64,000 bases of DNA from Symbiodinium microadriaticum (taxonomy: Eukaryota; Sar; Dinophyceae; Suessiales; Symbiodiniaceae): contig LSRX01000288.1 of NCBI GenBank assembly GCA_001939145.1, positions 20,794 through 84,793 on the forward strand, written 5' to 3'. The position numbers were made by a program, and so were the translations under genes. The notes beneath the pieces are model-generated. The model worked only from the letters and a program-made list of their open reading frames with translations. It did no database searches and had not been told where the DNA came from. This document shows positions 1 to 12,567 of the stretch, in pieces (position 1 is the stretch's first letter; every line of letters starts with the position of its first letter).

Positions 1-259
1 GGGGGGGGGGGGCGGAGGTGTGGAGGATGAAACGCCTCGACATAGATGACATAGGCTTTGCCAGTGCAATTGCAAGTGTTGATGAGGCGCAGTCATAGTG
101 ATCCTCAAAACTAATGCCACTCCTTCTCGTAGTGGTGTGCGCAGTATTGGCGGTCTCTCGCTACATCGTCGCCGTCGTTGCGTCAGCCTTGCAGTCAGCA
201 TCGTCGTCGTCCTCTGAAATCTGAAAGTCTGCGGCGTGAGCATGAGCCAGAGTCATCAT

Positions 260-297
<38 letters not shown>

Positions 298-3219
298 ACA
301 CCTTCCTCCTCATCATCTTCAGCACCAGTACCATCGACATGACGACCGGCATCATCGGCATCCACTACCTCGGGTCATAGTATTCCTGAAGATCAGCATT
401 AGTAAGTAGATGATGCAGGGATCTACACCAGCTCTTCTCGTGTCGGTGGTTCATCAGAGCAAGGATACCCTTCGAAGCTTTGGTGAGTTCGCGAGGTTGT
501 CGAGGTGCGTAACTACAATGCAGTGTTTTGGGAATCACGGAGTCGGCCACTGTAGCAGTGAATGAACATGCCCCGGTCAGACCTTGCAAATGAAACAGGC
601 TTGAGGTTGCGTGTCTGGGTCAGTCATGTCTATAGACTTCAGATGCAGTCGAAATAGTTTCTGGTCATTGCATTACTTTGGTGGCGAAGGAGGGCATCCG
701 GGAAGACATCACAGAACAGCGGGCAACTCTCTGGGAGAAGATCGAAGGCCGCCGTGACAGGGTTGTGGGCACTTGAGGTCACAGGCAACTGACTGTCCCG
801 GCACATGACCGGCTCTGCAGATCGTCCCATGTTCTTGTGTGACCGCCTTGCAGGTTTCTTTGGATCCATGCACAAATATGTCCACGTCAGTGTGAAGCGC
901 GGGAACGACTACGGTTTGCAGAGCCACTTCTGTGTCGACGAGGAGCCTGGTGTCCTAAGGTTGGTGAACCGTCAGCCGAAAGCTGCAAAGACGTATTTCT
1001 TACTCGCTTTGTGAACGGAACGAATTCTCAATGCCCGGCCCTAAACGAGGTCCTTCAGTTTGAAGGTCTTGGCTGAGCTTTCCCACCGCAAGGAGCTTTG
1101 GAATGACGACACCGTGGTGTCTTGCGACTGTTGCCTGCAGCCGAGAGAAAGAGTCTGCGCCAGAAGGACGCAGGAGAGCTGTGTAGGTCATTGGTGCTGT
1201 TTGCAGTTCGGCATCGGCCGCACATATACATACTGGTAGGTCGGTAAGCCGAACCCGCCCAAAGTAAAAGCAGCAGCAGATTCAGAAGACACATCTGCAC
1301 GATCAGCAGTACCGACAGTCATGCCTGATCAGGGGTTTGTTGAAGAAACACAGGAGCAGTAGAGCAATCATGACAGTCGGGGTGGCGAGGCTTATGATCA
1401 GCCCCCCGGTAGCAACAACCATGCGCAGTATCAGCATCGACATATATCGACATGTCTCACGAACATGTTGAAGCAAGTCGAGTTAAAGCAGGGCTCGCAT
1501 TAATGCCATGAGCACTGGCAACCACCGAATTGCACTCCACAAGCTAGCCATGGTCGACGAGCCATCGCAAATACCACGATCGCCACCATTATCATCATCT
1601 TCATCGCCACCTACATCGCCATGAACAGGGCTGTCACCATCACCTATCCTATCACCCGCCGTCTTCATTACCATCATCAAGACTTCAGCATACTGTCTAT
1701 CAATGCCTCCGGCTTCAGGTTGCTTTTCTCAGATAGCTGCTGAGGCATGGACCACTTGATCGGCGATCCGCTTTCTCAATCAGCCCTCGTGTACAAGAGC
1801 TCCCAGGACGATCTTAATAGAAAGCCGGGACCCGGAGCCGCACATGTAGAGCGATAGCAAGCGACTCTAGCTGCTGTTGCTGTTTCGGAGCGAGAACCTT
1901 AGTAGCAATGATCCGCTTGCAGCGAGTGCCACACTCAACAGTGTCTGGCAATGCGGACCTTCCTCCAGTAGCCTCCGAGTGTGCGGCGTGAATCAGGAGG
2001 AGGCGCCTGCATTCGAACGTGCTCTGGGTTGCAATTATGTGAGCAAGAGCATCAAAAGGCGAGATCCGTGCCGCTGAGACTTCAGAGGGTCTGGACTGAA
2101 GCTAGCTGCAGGCGGATGTTGTTGGAGTTTTGAGGCATCTGGAAATTCCGCGGAAGCTGGGCCTACACATGAAGACACAAAGCCCCAAGTTGAGTCAGCC
2201 TTATAACTGACATAATCCAGGAGCCCTTGTGAGCAGAGAGAAGCCGAAAGCGGAACCTTGGATCACGAGTCAAAGCATATTGCGACATCGGCCCTGCGTG
2301 ATCCTGCAAACTCTTCTCACATCATCAGCCGGTTAGTGCCTCAGGACATCAGTGCCACACTGTACTGAAATTAGTTGCGCATGCTGTCATGAACTGGAAG
2401 AAGTGTTAAACTGTCATATTCTCGTTTCATATCCTGGCTTGCTACGCTGCTGCTTTCAAGGCATTCTCCAAGCAAAAAACATGTTGCCGAGGCTATGCAG
2501 ATGGCAGCACTCGACAGGTGCCGGCAAAAAACAGTGCTTGCAGAGAGGGAGACGAATTGGAACAGGGTAATGGGGTGTCTTATATTACAAATATTATGAT
2601 AAGGAATTCCATTGTAGTGGTATGTTTTTGAAGGTTTGGCACAGCGTCAAGTAGCTTGGTTTGATGAGGCTGGCATCAAGAACGTGAACCAGTGGCCCCG
2701 GAGTATTGTTTGACTTGTATACAGTTCGTATTTGGCAGACGAGAGTGGATAGAACTACAGGATTCTGCCCTGCTGTGGGTGATTGCGACGTGGATGTCAG
2801 CATTTTCCCCACAATTAGAAGCCAGATAGTTGACTGGCCAGTGAAGGTGCCCCTACAATTCTACAATATGGTAGTGGGAGGAGTGCGAATACGTCAGTGT
2901 TACATCGCCAAACGTATTTGCGCAATCAGATAAAACCCACACGAATATCAATCTGAACCAATAGCTTCAACAGCTACCCTGGGTACAGGTCGGCATGGTC
3001 AAGGTTTGGAGCCTTGGAGGCCTGCCTTGACGGTGTTGTGTTCTCACGGTGTCAGTGTCCTGACTGAAGACTTCTGGAAAGATCCATTGCTTGGTAACCT
3101 TCTCGCGCTTTCTCGGCGTTGGAGCTTGCCCTACTGCTGGACGTTGGCATGCTGGCAGCAGGCTCGTTGGCCCAAAGCGCAGCTTTGTACTGGCATTCCC
3201 AGCTTGAACCATCGTCGCG
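1..3219. other. no supported gene; intergenic sequence
   Basis: Both strands carry only short open frames with no recognisable domain, no high-GC third positions and no convincing splice context. The window opens on a run of 12 G. An ATC array is listed separately. I see no RNA gene. Confidence 0.5.
254..298. repeat. (ATC)n trinucleotide array
   Basis: About 14 nearly uninterrupted ATC units. Read on the minus strand it gives a Met run in a small open frame, which is a repeat artefact. Confidence 0.9.
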
Positions 3220-3594
3220 ATGGCCGAAGCCATGCCGTTGCCAGCTTCGCAGACCTACACTATGCCAGCCATGCAAACCTACGCGGCTGAGCCCGCCTTG
3301 ACTATGCCGGCCGAAGCCATGTCATCCGAAATGGCGGCTTACAGCGGATACGCCGTGCAAACGATGCCAGCATTGCAAGTGTACACGATGCCAGCTGCGC
3401 AAACGTACACTATGCCAGCTGCGCAAACGTACACTATGCCGGCTACGCAAACATACACTCTGCCCGCTGCGCCGCAAGTCATGAGCGGCTTGGACCACAC
3501 CAAGGGCAAGTGGTTTGCACCCGGCGAGGCGCTTCCCTCAGGATTCGTGGTGACCGCCCACCCGGAGGGCCACACAGCACCCCAGGAAGCTTGA
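3220..3594 (+). CDS. YTMPA-repeat protein, function unknown
   Basis: An uninterrupted 124-codon frame starting at ATG 3220. The middle (about residues 8-85) is a degenerate tandem repeat built on Q-T/V-Y-T-M-P-A, at least seven copies, the last three or four nearly identical. The C-terminal 35 residues are not repetitive and contain KGKWFAPGEALPSGF and a His-Pro-Glu-Gly-His motif. Composition is Ala/Met/Pro/Tyr rich, with no signal peptide or membrane segment. I do not recognise the family; the pattern suggests a structural or cortical protein, which is inference. The next small frame begins 111 bases downstream on the same strand, and the two could be exons of one gene (a GA donor at CCCAG|GA is possible). 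Confidence 0.6.
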   Translation: MAEAMPLPASQTYTMPAMQTYAAEPALTMPAEAMSSEMAAYSGYAVQTMPALQVYTMPAAQTYTMPAAQTYTMPATQTYTLPAAPQVMSGLDHTKGKWFAPGEALPSGFVVTAHPEGHTAPQEA

Positions 3595-3705
3595 CTTGAT
3601 GGTAGGAGTCCAGATGATACGGCTTGCAGGCTTCTTCTGTTTAGAGAGATATTAATGAACAATTACACCATACAAACGCACAGATCGTCTTGCTTTCGTG
3701 GCACC

Positions 3706-3876
3706 ATGTCTAAAGCTGGAAGCGTTAAGCTGCAGGCAACCCACGACATGACGGACATGGCTCGCGAGAGCTTTGTGATGACCGGCTCCGCTGTCAGCTC
3801 TGCCTTGCCCAAGGCCGCCGCCCCGACGAAGAAGAGCAAGAAGGGCAAGAAGAAGAAGTCCAGCGGCTGCTGCTGA
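3706..3876 (+). CDS. small Lys-rich protein with C-terminal Cys-Cys
   Basis: A 56-residue frame from ATG 3706, chosen over the upstream in-frame ATG 3655 because its context is ACCATG. It ends in a polybasic tail (KKSKKGKKKK) followed by SSGCC and the stop. A polybasic stretch plus terminal Cys-Cys resembles membrane-targeting tails that are geranylgeranylated or palmitoylated, as in Rab proteins. That is an analogy from sequence only: no GTPase domain is present. The N-terminal half (residues 1-35) is polar with no known motif. It may instead be the last exon of the repeat protein just upstream. Confidence 0.5.
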   Translation: MSKAGSVKLQATHDMTDMARESFVMTGSAVSSALPKAAAPTKKSKKGKKKKSSGCC

Positions 3877-6800
3877 GATCGGAAAGACAGGATGGCAGTC
3901 ATTTTTGTGCACTGCGTGGCAGAGAAAGTCGCCAGTTGCCGCCAGTGGCCATGACACCAGTGCTTCACCCGTGTCCTATACTATAACTGTCGGCGCAAGC
4001 TAACGTGTCTCAAGTTTCACGGATCGGTTGCCTCCAGCGTCAGTGCAAAATGACGGTACGTCCAGGGCAGGGTCGGAAAGGTAGGGTCGGAAACGCCGGT
4101 TCAGCTGCAGGCCGCATCCCGGCAGTGCTTTGCGATCGCGGTCGCTTGGTCTGCCAGGGCCCAAGGCTGAGAGCATACGGTGGCATGAGCGGGAACTGCA
4201 CATGCCTCACGTCGCAATGTAGGCCACTGCGAGGATCCTGTTCGAGGACGGGTTTCGTCGCCTCTGCTGGGATTGATTCCAGTTACCCGCCTCCTCACCC
4301 ACTGCATAGCCGGAAGCAAAGAATCGTTGACCAGTACTTGCAGTTGTGTTCCGGTATTGGAAAGCAGCTTGGTTTCGATGCAAGGCGTTGCTCCTACCAA
4401 AGCTCAGATGCTTTTAGTTAGCCTCCTGGAGGCTGGGCGGAGTTTGAGCCCGCGTGCCGGCGTGGACATCCATGCCAGCCTCCGGAGGCTCCCAAGCGTC
4501 TGCTCAGATGCTCGTCCTGGGACACCATGGCCTGGCAGGAAGTCGTTGAGGGTGTCAGCGTCGGCTACGATTCACAGGCGCAGGACCTGTGCTAACCTGT
4601 GCTATGACATCTCCGAGTGCCATGGATTCCATGCATGTGACCGACTTCGGGCTCTGCCTGGGTCAGGACAGCAGTGTCAACGCTTCCATGCTGGAGATGG
4701 ATACAGTTGAGGGTGAGGTGGGCTTCGTACTGGGAAGTGCAAATGGAAACTGTACTTCGACTGCAGACTGCAGACTTCGTGTCGATGCAGGCGCAGCCGC
4801 TGACCAGCTGCTCCATTGGCCGTATCCCCCTGGGTAGTGCCTTCTGCGAGGTTTGTGTGGGTGGTGAGGGCTGTCGGGATACACAACCTACCAGATGTCC
4901 ATCAGGGGCTTCGCCAGCAAGAGTTCATTCATTACGTTTCGTTCGTGCAGCTCTTGCATCCATCTGAGAACTTCTTCAGGCTGCAGAGTCCATGCTACTG
5001 TACCTGATATCACATTACAGTAAATTATAGCCAGTTCCAGTCTTAGATTTTGCGACATCCGGGCCGAAGGACTTCACCGTGGACCAGTGTGAGAAAGTGT
5101 ACTCACGGACGAAGCAGGTGCATGTTCTCAAATGTGCGGAGTACGTGTGCCGTTTGGCTGCGAGGCAGATCCAGCGATTAGCTGTGGTCATTCGACTTGC
5201 TGCAGATATCTCCTTATCGAGAAGATGTACTTCAGTGTAGCCTTGCTTGCGTCGTTAGACGTCCGTCTCTCTTACGCGAGCGGTTAGGCACCCGAATCAA
5301 CAGGTTGAAGCCTGACAACCCGATAGCATATGCCAAGCACAAAGCCGCCGGAGGGCATCCACCATCTTTGTGCCGTCGACCAGAAGACCTTCAGACACTG
5401 CGGGGCCACCTTGATCTCCCAGGACTTATGGCAAACAAAGCATCGGTGTCGTCTCATCACAGGTTGACGTCCATAGTGGCACCAGGGTTCATGGTCACCA
5501 TCGCCTTCATTACCACTCCCACCGCCATTTTCATCAGCAGTGGTCATAATCACCAATATCATAGCACACATCTTGTGCCGGTGTCAAGCCCTCAGCAGGC
5601 TCGTGTCAGCTGAAGATGATGATTCGGCATGATGAATCATGATGGCCATCATGCAGATGGAGGTGGTGAGCACAGTGGCCGGTCGAGGCGATGCCGCTGA
5701 CGATCCTTGACGGTACCAGTGACGCTGGTGACAGTGTTTTTAACGGCGATGATAATAACTGCAATGCCGATGATCAGTTGATTTTGTGGGTGCGAGTGGG
5801 CCGGCAAAGGGGTGTGGCCAAGCATTGCAACGATGTGGATGCCGATGACACGGGTGCGGTTGATGAAGCATTGCAGATGACGACAAGGACCCCTTTGTGA
5901 AAGCAAAATGCCTGTCCAGCTGCAGGACGAGGCTCGGAAGCGCACAGAGGAAGCTCGCTCCTGGGCCATCCAGACCCTTGTCTCCGGAAGTCACAGCTTC
6001 AGGGTCGGGGCTGTTTTATGCAGCTTCAGTCCTCTAACGGTAGACTCTAACGAGCCAGGAATGAAACAGCCGGATGAGAGCCGAGGAACTTTTACTCGCC
6101 TGAGCTTGACTGGAAAGCAACTCGGCCTCCACCAGATGCTTCCCACTTGCTGCTTTGGTTGCCTGCGCACGGCTGGATTTTCCAGCCTGTGCTACGGATA
6201 GACATACTGCACGAGTTGAAGCATCTTCTACCTTTGACTGTTGATGGCGATCGTGATCTGTCTTCCAGCACTACTCATGCGCATGATGTTTGAGTTGCCG
6301 AGTAAAAGTTTTCATCTGGATGAGATGCGCAGGTTTGATTGCCGTCACTTTAAAAAGGCAGAGAGCCTCATTGACGTTTGAGAGCGTGTGCTCCTCGTGG
6401 AAAACGATAACACACTCACCAACTTGCGGTGCAGAGTAGCCCAAACAATTTACGCGCCACCTGCACAGCCCGGCAACCCCGGCAGGGCCAATGGATGTGA
6501 CACTTAGTGAAGTGGCTGATCCTGCTTTGACTGGTTTGAGAGTACCTGCAGTGATGCCTTCTTTGTATCGAGATGTATGTCGCGTGGCGATGTCTGTGCC
6601 GGTCGACTGGAGCGGCTGCGGTGTTGGTTGGGTTCGTGATCAGCACGGATGTCATTTTCTGCTGGAGTCTGCGGGCTGTTCGAGGCTTGAATTCGCGGAG
6701 CTTGCAGGGGTTCTGCTCATGCGAGAGGGGATGAGCCAGTTCTCACTCACGTGCTCGGATTTGAAGCCGGCCGACGGCCATTTGCGAACATCCGAGGTCT

Positions 6801-7677
6801 TGACGGTGAACTTCACCACTCGGGTCATCGAGGACTCCACAGCCGGGCTTTGAGTGAAGCTGTCTCGCGGCCACAAGATGGGGCTGACAGCTAGATCTGT
6901 CCTCACGGATTGCTGTTTGTACTCACCAAGCGAAAGTGAGTGGTGCTTACACTGAGACTGAGTGCCGACATCGCAAGTTTCCTGTCTCTAGTATACATCC
7001 CGGCGTGTGGAAAGTTTTAGTTTCCAGCTCCCCTTCGTGAGAAACCCACCCCAGCAAGATTGGCCTCATTGCTGCTGGGAATCGCAGGCTTTGACACTAG
7101 GACTTTTGCGCAGGATCCTCTGCCACCTGCAGACATCTTCGAGGCCAAGGCTAGCCGGAGCATGGAGATCTGCTGCCTGCTTCTTCGTGAGTAGAATTAG
7201 AACTGCTTCCTTTCCTTCACTGCGTTTTCAGGTCCGGGAGAGGATGGATGCACAGGGAACTCTCGAGAAGCTCATGGAGTGAGATGCGTGAGTAGGACGC
7301 GGATCGTGCACTGACGGCTTGTCTGCCGTGCTTAAAACAGAAGCGTGCAGCTCATCAGTGTCTGCTGCATCATGCACGTCGGCAGCTCGAGAGGGGCTCT
7401 GCAGTCTTGAGTTCAGGAACTGCGCTGGGTTGGCATCTGGTGGTTTTTGGAGGGGTTCTCACCTTGCCCGATTATGATTTGCGTTGTTCTGTGTAATTGT
7501 CAGAACGGCACTGTTGCATATATGCTTTCCGAAGCAGTGGGATTACCCGCTGATCATTAAGCTTTCTCCCTGTCTCTCCCACAGCCACTATGGACATAAT
7601 AAGCGATCACCTCATGAGCGGGTTGAAGGAAACCATCATGTACTTCCCAAGCGTGCCTGGACACCACCTCGCTGGAG
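3877..7677. other. no firm gene; possible 5' region of the ADH gene
   Basis: The first coding exons of the alcohol dehydrogenase (start codon to the residues before VHSNALCHTD) should lie here or further upstream, but no convincing match was found. A short open block at 7228-7281, after a TTTTCAG acceptor, is exon-like but does not match ADH. Otherwise only short frames are seen. Confidence 0.35.
6491..6853 (+). CDS. hypothetical protein, 120 codons
   Basis: Open frame from ATG 6491 to TGA. It has no recognised domain, signal peptide or repeat. The second half (after residue 60) has a protein-like mix, with LEFAELAGVLLMREGM as a possible amphipathic helix. No splice-consistent neighbour supports it, so it may be a chance frame. 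Confidence 0.25.
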   Translation: MDVTLSEVADPALTGLRVPAVMPSLYRDVCRVAMSVPVDWSGCGVGWVRDQHGCHFLLESAGCSRLEFAELAGVLLMREGMSQFSLTCSDLKPADGHLRTSEVLTVNFTTRVIEDSTAGL

Positions 7678-9434
7678 GTGCACTCCAATGCACTGTGCCA
7701 CACGGACATCTACACGTGACTCGCTCAGTGCAGTGTGGTGCTCGCGGGGGTGTTGCTTTTCTGGAAGTCGTGGAAATTCGCACTGTGGCATACGGCGGTG
7801 CAACGTTTTCATTGGGCCGAGTGCTGTCACAGCTTTCCGCAAAGTAGTTCGAAAGACACTACTACCCTCCGTCGAGGGTTTGAGCATCGACACCTGCGAG
7901 AAGCTCCCTGTCGAAGTCGCGAAAGACCACGCTTTGCCGAGGCTTTCGGGCCAGGACCCCGAGGGACTCTTCCCCAGCGCCCTGGCCGAATCGCTGCATT
8001 TTTGGTATTGTATGCATAATTATGTTTTGAATTTGGTTTTATGCCGAAACATTTCAAGAAAATTATGTTGTTGTATCGTGGTAGCGTGTTTGTGGCTCGA
8101 CTCCTTGAGGGTTGAAGGGTGTGGGGGCCGGAACTGGGGCTTGCAGCTCTCGTCTTCGATTTTTTGCTTGGATTCCGTGCTGAGCCCTTCTCGCCGGAGG
8201 ACATCCTAGTTTGATGTCCGAGCTTGTGTCTGTACCCCTGCTCCTCTCTAGCTTCGCTCACACCGTGTCACCGGCGTGGGATGTTGCCTGGAGTCTGCTG
8301 CTTCCGAGTTCGCAGATGTTTGCAGGCATCCTCGGTCACGAGGCCGGCACCGAGGTGGAGAGCGTGGGCGAGGGTGTGGTAGGTACGGAGCCCATCTCTG
8401 TGTGGACACAAAGCTTGACAGGGCTTCACAGGTGACATGTTGACGTACCGAGGCCTGAAGCCTGGAGACAAGGTGATACCGTGCTACACTCCGCAGTGTG
8501 GAGAGCCGGCACCTGGGGCAGCGATCTAGGTCTCGCAGTGCAGACTGCTCATGGGTTGGATTTGGCTCAGCAGGCGACTGTTCTTCCCCCCCAGTATAAC
8601 AGCACTGGCTGGTGAGCCCAAGCTAAGGATTGCATTTTCTGCTTTCCGCCTCGAGGCACTGGTAAGCATGACGATTTTCGAGTCGAGATTCGAGATGCTT
8701 CCAATGCAAGCTTGCAGCTAATTCTTGACATGGGGAGCCTGACGGTGTGGCTCCATATGCCTCCATCCTTAAAAGGGGAAGGAGGTGTCGGTCAAGGTGT
8801 TAGGACTCAGGCCTTTAAGGGGATGATGCAGTGCAGTGCCATGTTCTGCCGAAGGGCATTGTTTGGATGACAGGATGAGTGGCGTTGAAGAAGGTAAGGG
8901 CTCAAGTCTTCGGGTTTTCCGGGTGAAGGACTGCAGCGGCTCGGAATGGCTTTGCATTTCGGGTCAACTTGCTTTAAGTTGCAATCGGTTGAGGTATCAA
9001 GGACTGTGGTCCTCTATCCCGGTCACACCGACTCTCGGCCCTGAGGCAAGCGTACCAACCTTTGCCCAAAGATCCGTGGCACTCAGGGTGCCGAGCCTGG
9101 TGAGTTTCCTGAAGTTCTCGGCCGGTTTATCATTTGGTTTCGGAATTCACGAACCTATCAAGACTTCCTTTCAAAACTGGAGCTTCAGCTCCAAATGGAG
9201 TGTAGGAGGTGGGTTCAGCAGCCGCGCCAAGAGCGCCAATTGTCGCCGGGAGTGAGTGTCCGCTGTCATTCTACATGTAGATGTCGAGCCTGAAGGTCTT
9301 AGCATCTCATTTCCAGTTGCACATGTCGAACCCACAAACCTTACGCAGATTCTGTTTGAACCCTTCCTGCCAGGAGGAGGGGTTATGCCAGACGGCACCA
9401 GCCGGTTCACCGATGAGAGCGGCAAGGAGATCAA
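7678..9434 (+). CDS. ADH5: ADH exons, zinc-binding catalytic-domain block
   Basis: Exons at 7678-7715 (NALCHTDIYT; donor GT), 7942-7976 (LSGQDPEGLFP; GC), 8326-8382 (ILGHEAGTEVESVGEGV; GT), 8453-8502 (LKPGDKVIPCYTPQCG; GA), 8628-8655 (DCIFCFPPR; GC), 9046-9087 (KRTNLCPKIRGTQ; GT) and 9374-9434 (VMPDGTSRFTDESGKEI; GC). Joining them gives no phase break. The structural-zinc loop is two or three residues longer than in the human enzyme. A frame open from 7484 to 8209 crosses two exons and their introns by chance and is not a separate gene. Confidence 0.9.
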
Positions 9435-11508
9435 GCGACCCGGCATGCCTGGTGTCGTATTTAGGAGTTATGCCGCAAAGTGTATAGCACCGTGTTTGGG
9501 CCGAGCCTAATCCAACACTTCCTGGAAGTGGCATTCACAGAGTGATGCAGTCTGATAAAAGAGTGCTTGAGTCCGGTCTTCCGAAACACATCAAAGCGCT
9601 GAGCCGAAGCTTCTTTTTGATGGCTCACCCTGAGCTTCTAGAGTAGCATGTTTGTGGTTGAGCCGCTCGATGACGCCCGCTATCGCCAGCTTCACGACCG
9701 CTTGCGCAGGCTCGAGGCCTGGCTGGAGTTGGCCGTGACTCCTTCGGAGGAGGAGTGCGGAGAAGACAGGGATCTCCTAAGCTGCCCGGATGACCTGAAG
9801 CGCCTTCGGCAGAGGTGTGAGGCTGTTCGTGGCGAGCTCGGCGCCGCCCTGCCACCACAGCGTGGGGAGCATTTGAGAGTGGAAGCCTCGGGCCTGGGCC
9901 CTGGTGCTGGACTTGGCCTCTTTGCTGCTGAAGCACTCGAGGCAGGGGCCGTGGTGGCCCAATACTCGGGTGACCTTCATGACCTCAGGACCTCTCGAGC
10001 TCTGGAGGACCAGGCCTATGTCATGCGACTGGGCCCTACTGGCCCTAGCAAGGACGAGATCGCCAGCGGTTGCATCTACGTGGACGCGGGTCCTCACAAG
10101 GAGCTTTGGGCGAGATACATCAACGACTGCCGGAACCCACAAAGGTACAACCTGGAGTTGGTTTGCCGGCCTCAGAGGCACTTTGCGGAGCTCTACGCAA
10201 GCCGTCCTATTGCGCAGGGCGAGGAGCTTTTCTTTGACTATGGTGAGAAGTACTGGGACGATCGCATTTCGCTGGGTGGACTACCTCCGGCGGTGCTGGA
10301 GGAGCTTCCCGAGAGTTAGGCAGGCTGAAACAATCTGAAACATTCCTCTTTAGCTGGCCCTCCTGAGTACACAGGCTGCGGGGAGGAGCTCCGTTGCGCC
10401 GCCAAGTCTGACTTGGTAATATCCAATGTGCGGGCCCCATTGGATCGAGGAATCAAAGCCGATTCGTTTGACGAAGGCCAGAAAGACAGGAGAGGATGTC
10501 ACATCATGATAGGCGACATGAGAGAAGTTCAACACGTCCGGATTCCTCCAGCCCAACTTCCGACTGGTCGACGAAGCAAGTGATGCAAGCGTGTGGAGCA
10601 CGATATTGTGGGCCTTTGCTCATATGCTGATGTCGGAGCGGGGTTTATTTCTGCTAGGCCGTTGAAGCATCGATGGGAGCGATGATGTTCTTGCCACTCC
10701 TGTGCTGATGTCTAGTCAGGAAAATGGCTAGTCGGTTGGTCTTGTTCTCTTGATGCAGCCATCGACATATTGCCGGATGATCCTGATCCGTATCATGCTT
10801 TCTGACATCGAACTGGCACGAATGACCTGTATGCAGATGTCAGACTTCAGCTCAGATTTCATCTTACGCAGTAGCGGGAACAGAGCCATGAAGCAAAGTT
10901 TGGAGTCGCGTCCAGGCCTCCAGGTCCTTATCCAAAGGGCTAGGCCCTGGTCCTAAGCCTGAAAGCAAAGGCATTTTATGGGCTGCTCCACCTTCTCTGA
11001 GTACACCGTGGTGGCCGACATCTCCTGTGCCAAGGTGTCAGCCAGTCTTTTCGCTTTCTGGTTTTGCAAGAGCCGCTTAACTGTGGCGAAGACGCATTCT
11101 CAGCGGTGGGGCGAGTCCCTTTCCAGACGTGTTGAGAGAAGAGGGACCTAAGGCATCTTTCCAGGAAGCCTAGTTCCGCTCTCAGCCATGCGAGAGGGGT
11201 ACAAAACCCGCAGGTGTCGGAGACCGCCCCGCTGGATGCAGCTCGGCGTGCTCAATGGGGTTGGTTATTACCCAATCCTATCCAAAGACGACTGCTGTTG
11301 GGGAGGACTTGTGGGAATGGTGGCAAGCCAACTCTTCGGGAACCCGGCTGATCTGTATGTCTTCCTGTGTTCTCTGAAGTCTCCGTAAGATCCGCTCTTG
11401 GGAGCTGTCCGCCAGAAGCCCGATCATCCATCTGAATCGACTGGTATCCGTCGCTATGTATCTTCCCACTATCTGTCTTTCTTCCTCTCCCCCTCTCTGC
11501 CTATCTCG

Positions 11509-11540
<32 letters not shown>

Positions 11541-12535
11541 GTCTTTCTCGCTGAAAGCCTTCGTTTGTCTTCTAACTTGTATCCTGGCAGTAGCATGCTG
11601 GCATATTTGAACATTAAGGGCTTATCTTTTTGCTCAGGCCCCGGGGCCTAGTGCTTGTCTCGGCTCGGTGGGCTAGTGCTGGAAAGGGTGTGGACCCTGC
11701 AGGCGGCACGAAGGCTCTAGGGCGACAGTGCCGTTACGTATCGGACGTATCGGTGGGTCGACATCGTGTCTTTGGGTGATGTATATTACGACGATGACGA
11801 TGAAAACGACGACTATTCTACTGCTTCTGCTGGGTGCGGCATGTATTTGTCAGAGATGAATGAAACCTTGTGTTACGGTCGTGCGGCGTCCAATGAATAT
11901 GTCAGCTTTTCCACATCTACCATATGACGGGCATGAGGGTGTCCAATGCATATGTGAGCTATTCCACGCTCACCACAAGCATTGTGCCTCTGTGCCGTTT
12001 ATTGCTGCGGCAGCTTGGTTTACTTGTGATACTACTTTATTGGACCTGCTTGGTGGCGTGCTCGCCCTCCTCGGTGCTGGAACACTGTTTCGTCGGCACA
12101 TGGCGCACGCCTTTGGGGTCGTCCTTGCTCGTGCCCTCCTGTGCATGGAGCATTGCTCTCTCGGCACTGGCCACACGCCTTCACCCCCTTGATGCTGTTT
12201 GCGTCTGCCGACTACTTGCTGTATTTTTGGTGCATGCCGGAATTACCATTATCTTTCAAACCCAATTCATTCCTGGCCCCTGTTCCTCGACCGCTGAAAA
12301 ATTCTTGCCAGGTGTTTCCTAAGGGCTATGTGTCACGGTTTCTGTTGGGGTCGCACACCGTACACCATGGCCCAACACAGTGAGTGACCTGTCTGCATTA
12401 GCTAACTTTCCCCCACTTTAACTCTGTGATGTAGGGGGGCCAGGACGTTTCCGGAGCCCCTCTGAGATGTTGAGAGGGACGTGGGAGGGCCGCACCGTAA
12501 GTGCTGGTTGATTCTCACTCACTCACACGCACTCA

Positions 12536-12567
<32 letters not shown>

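Noticed and set aside
7484..8209. 241-codon + strand open frame
   Set aside because: Only the LSGQDPEGLFP stretch (7942-7976) is coding, as an ADH exon. The remainder crosses introns by chance.
11686..11706. VDPA-like block as the missing ADH exon
   Set aside because: The available AG acceptor leaves an extra residue, and the following PLDK part is absent.
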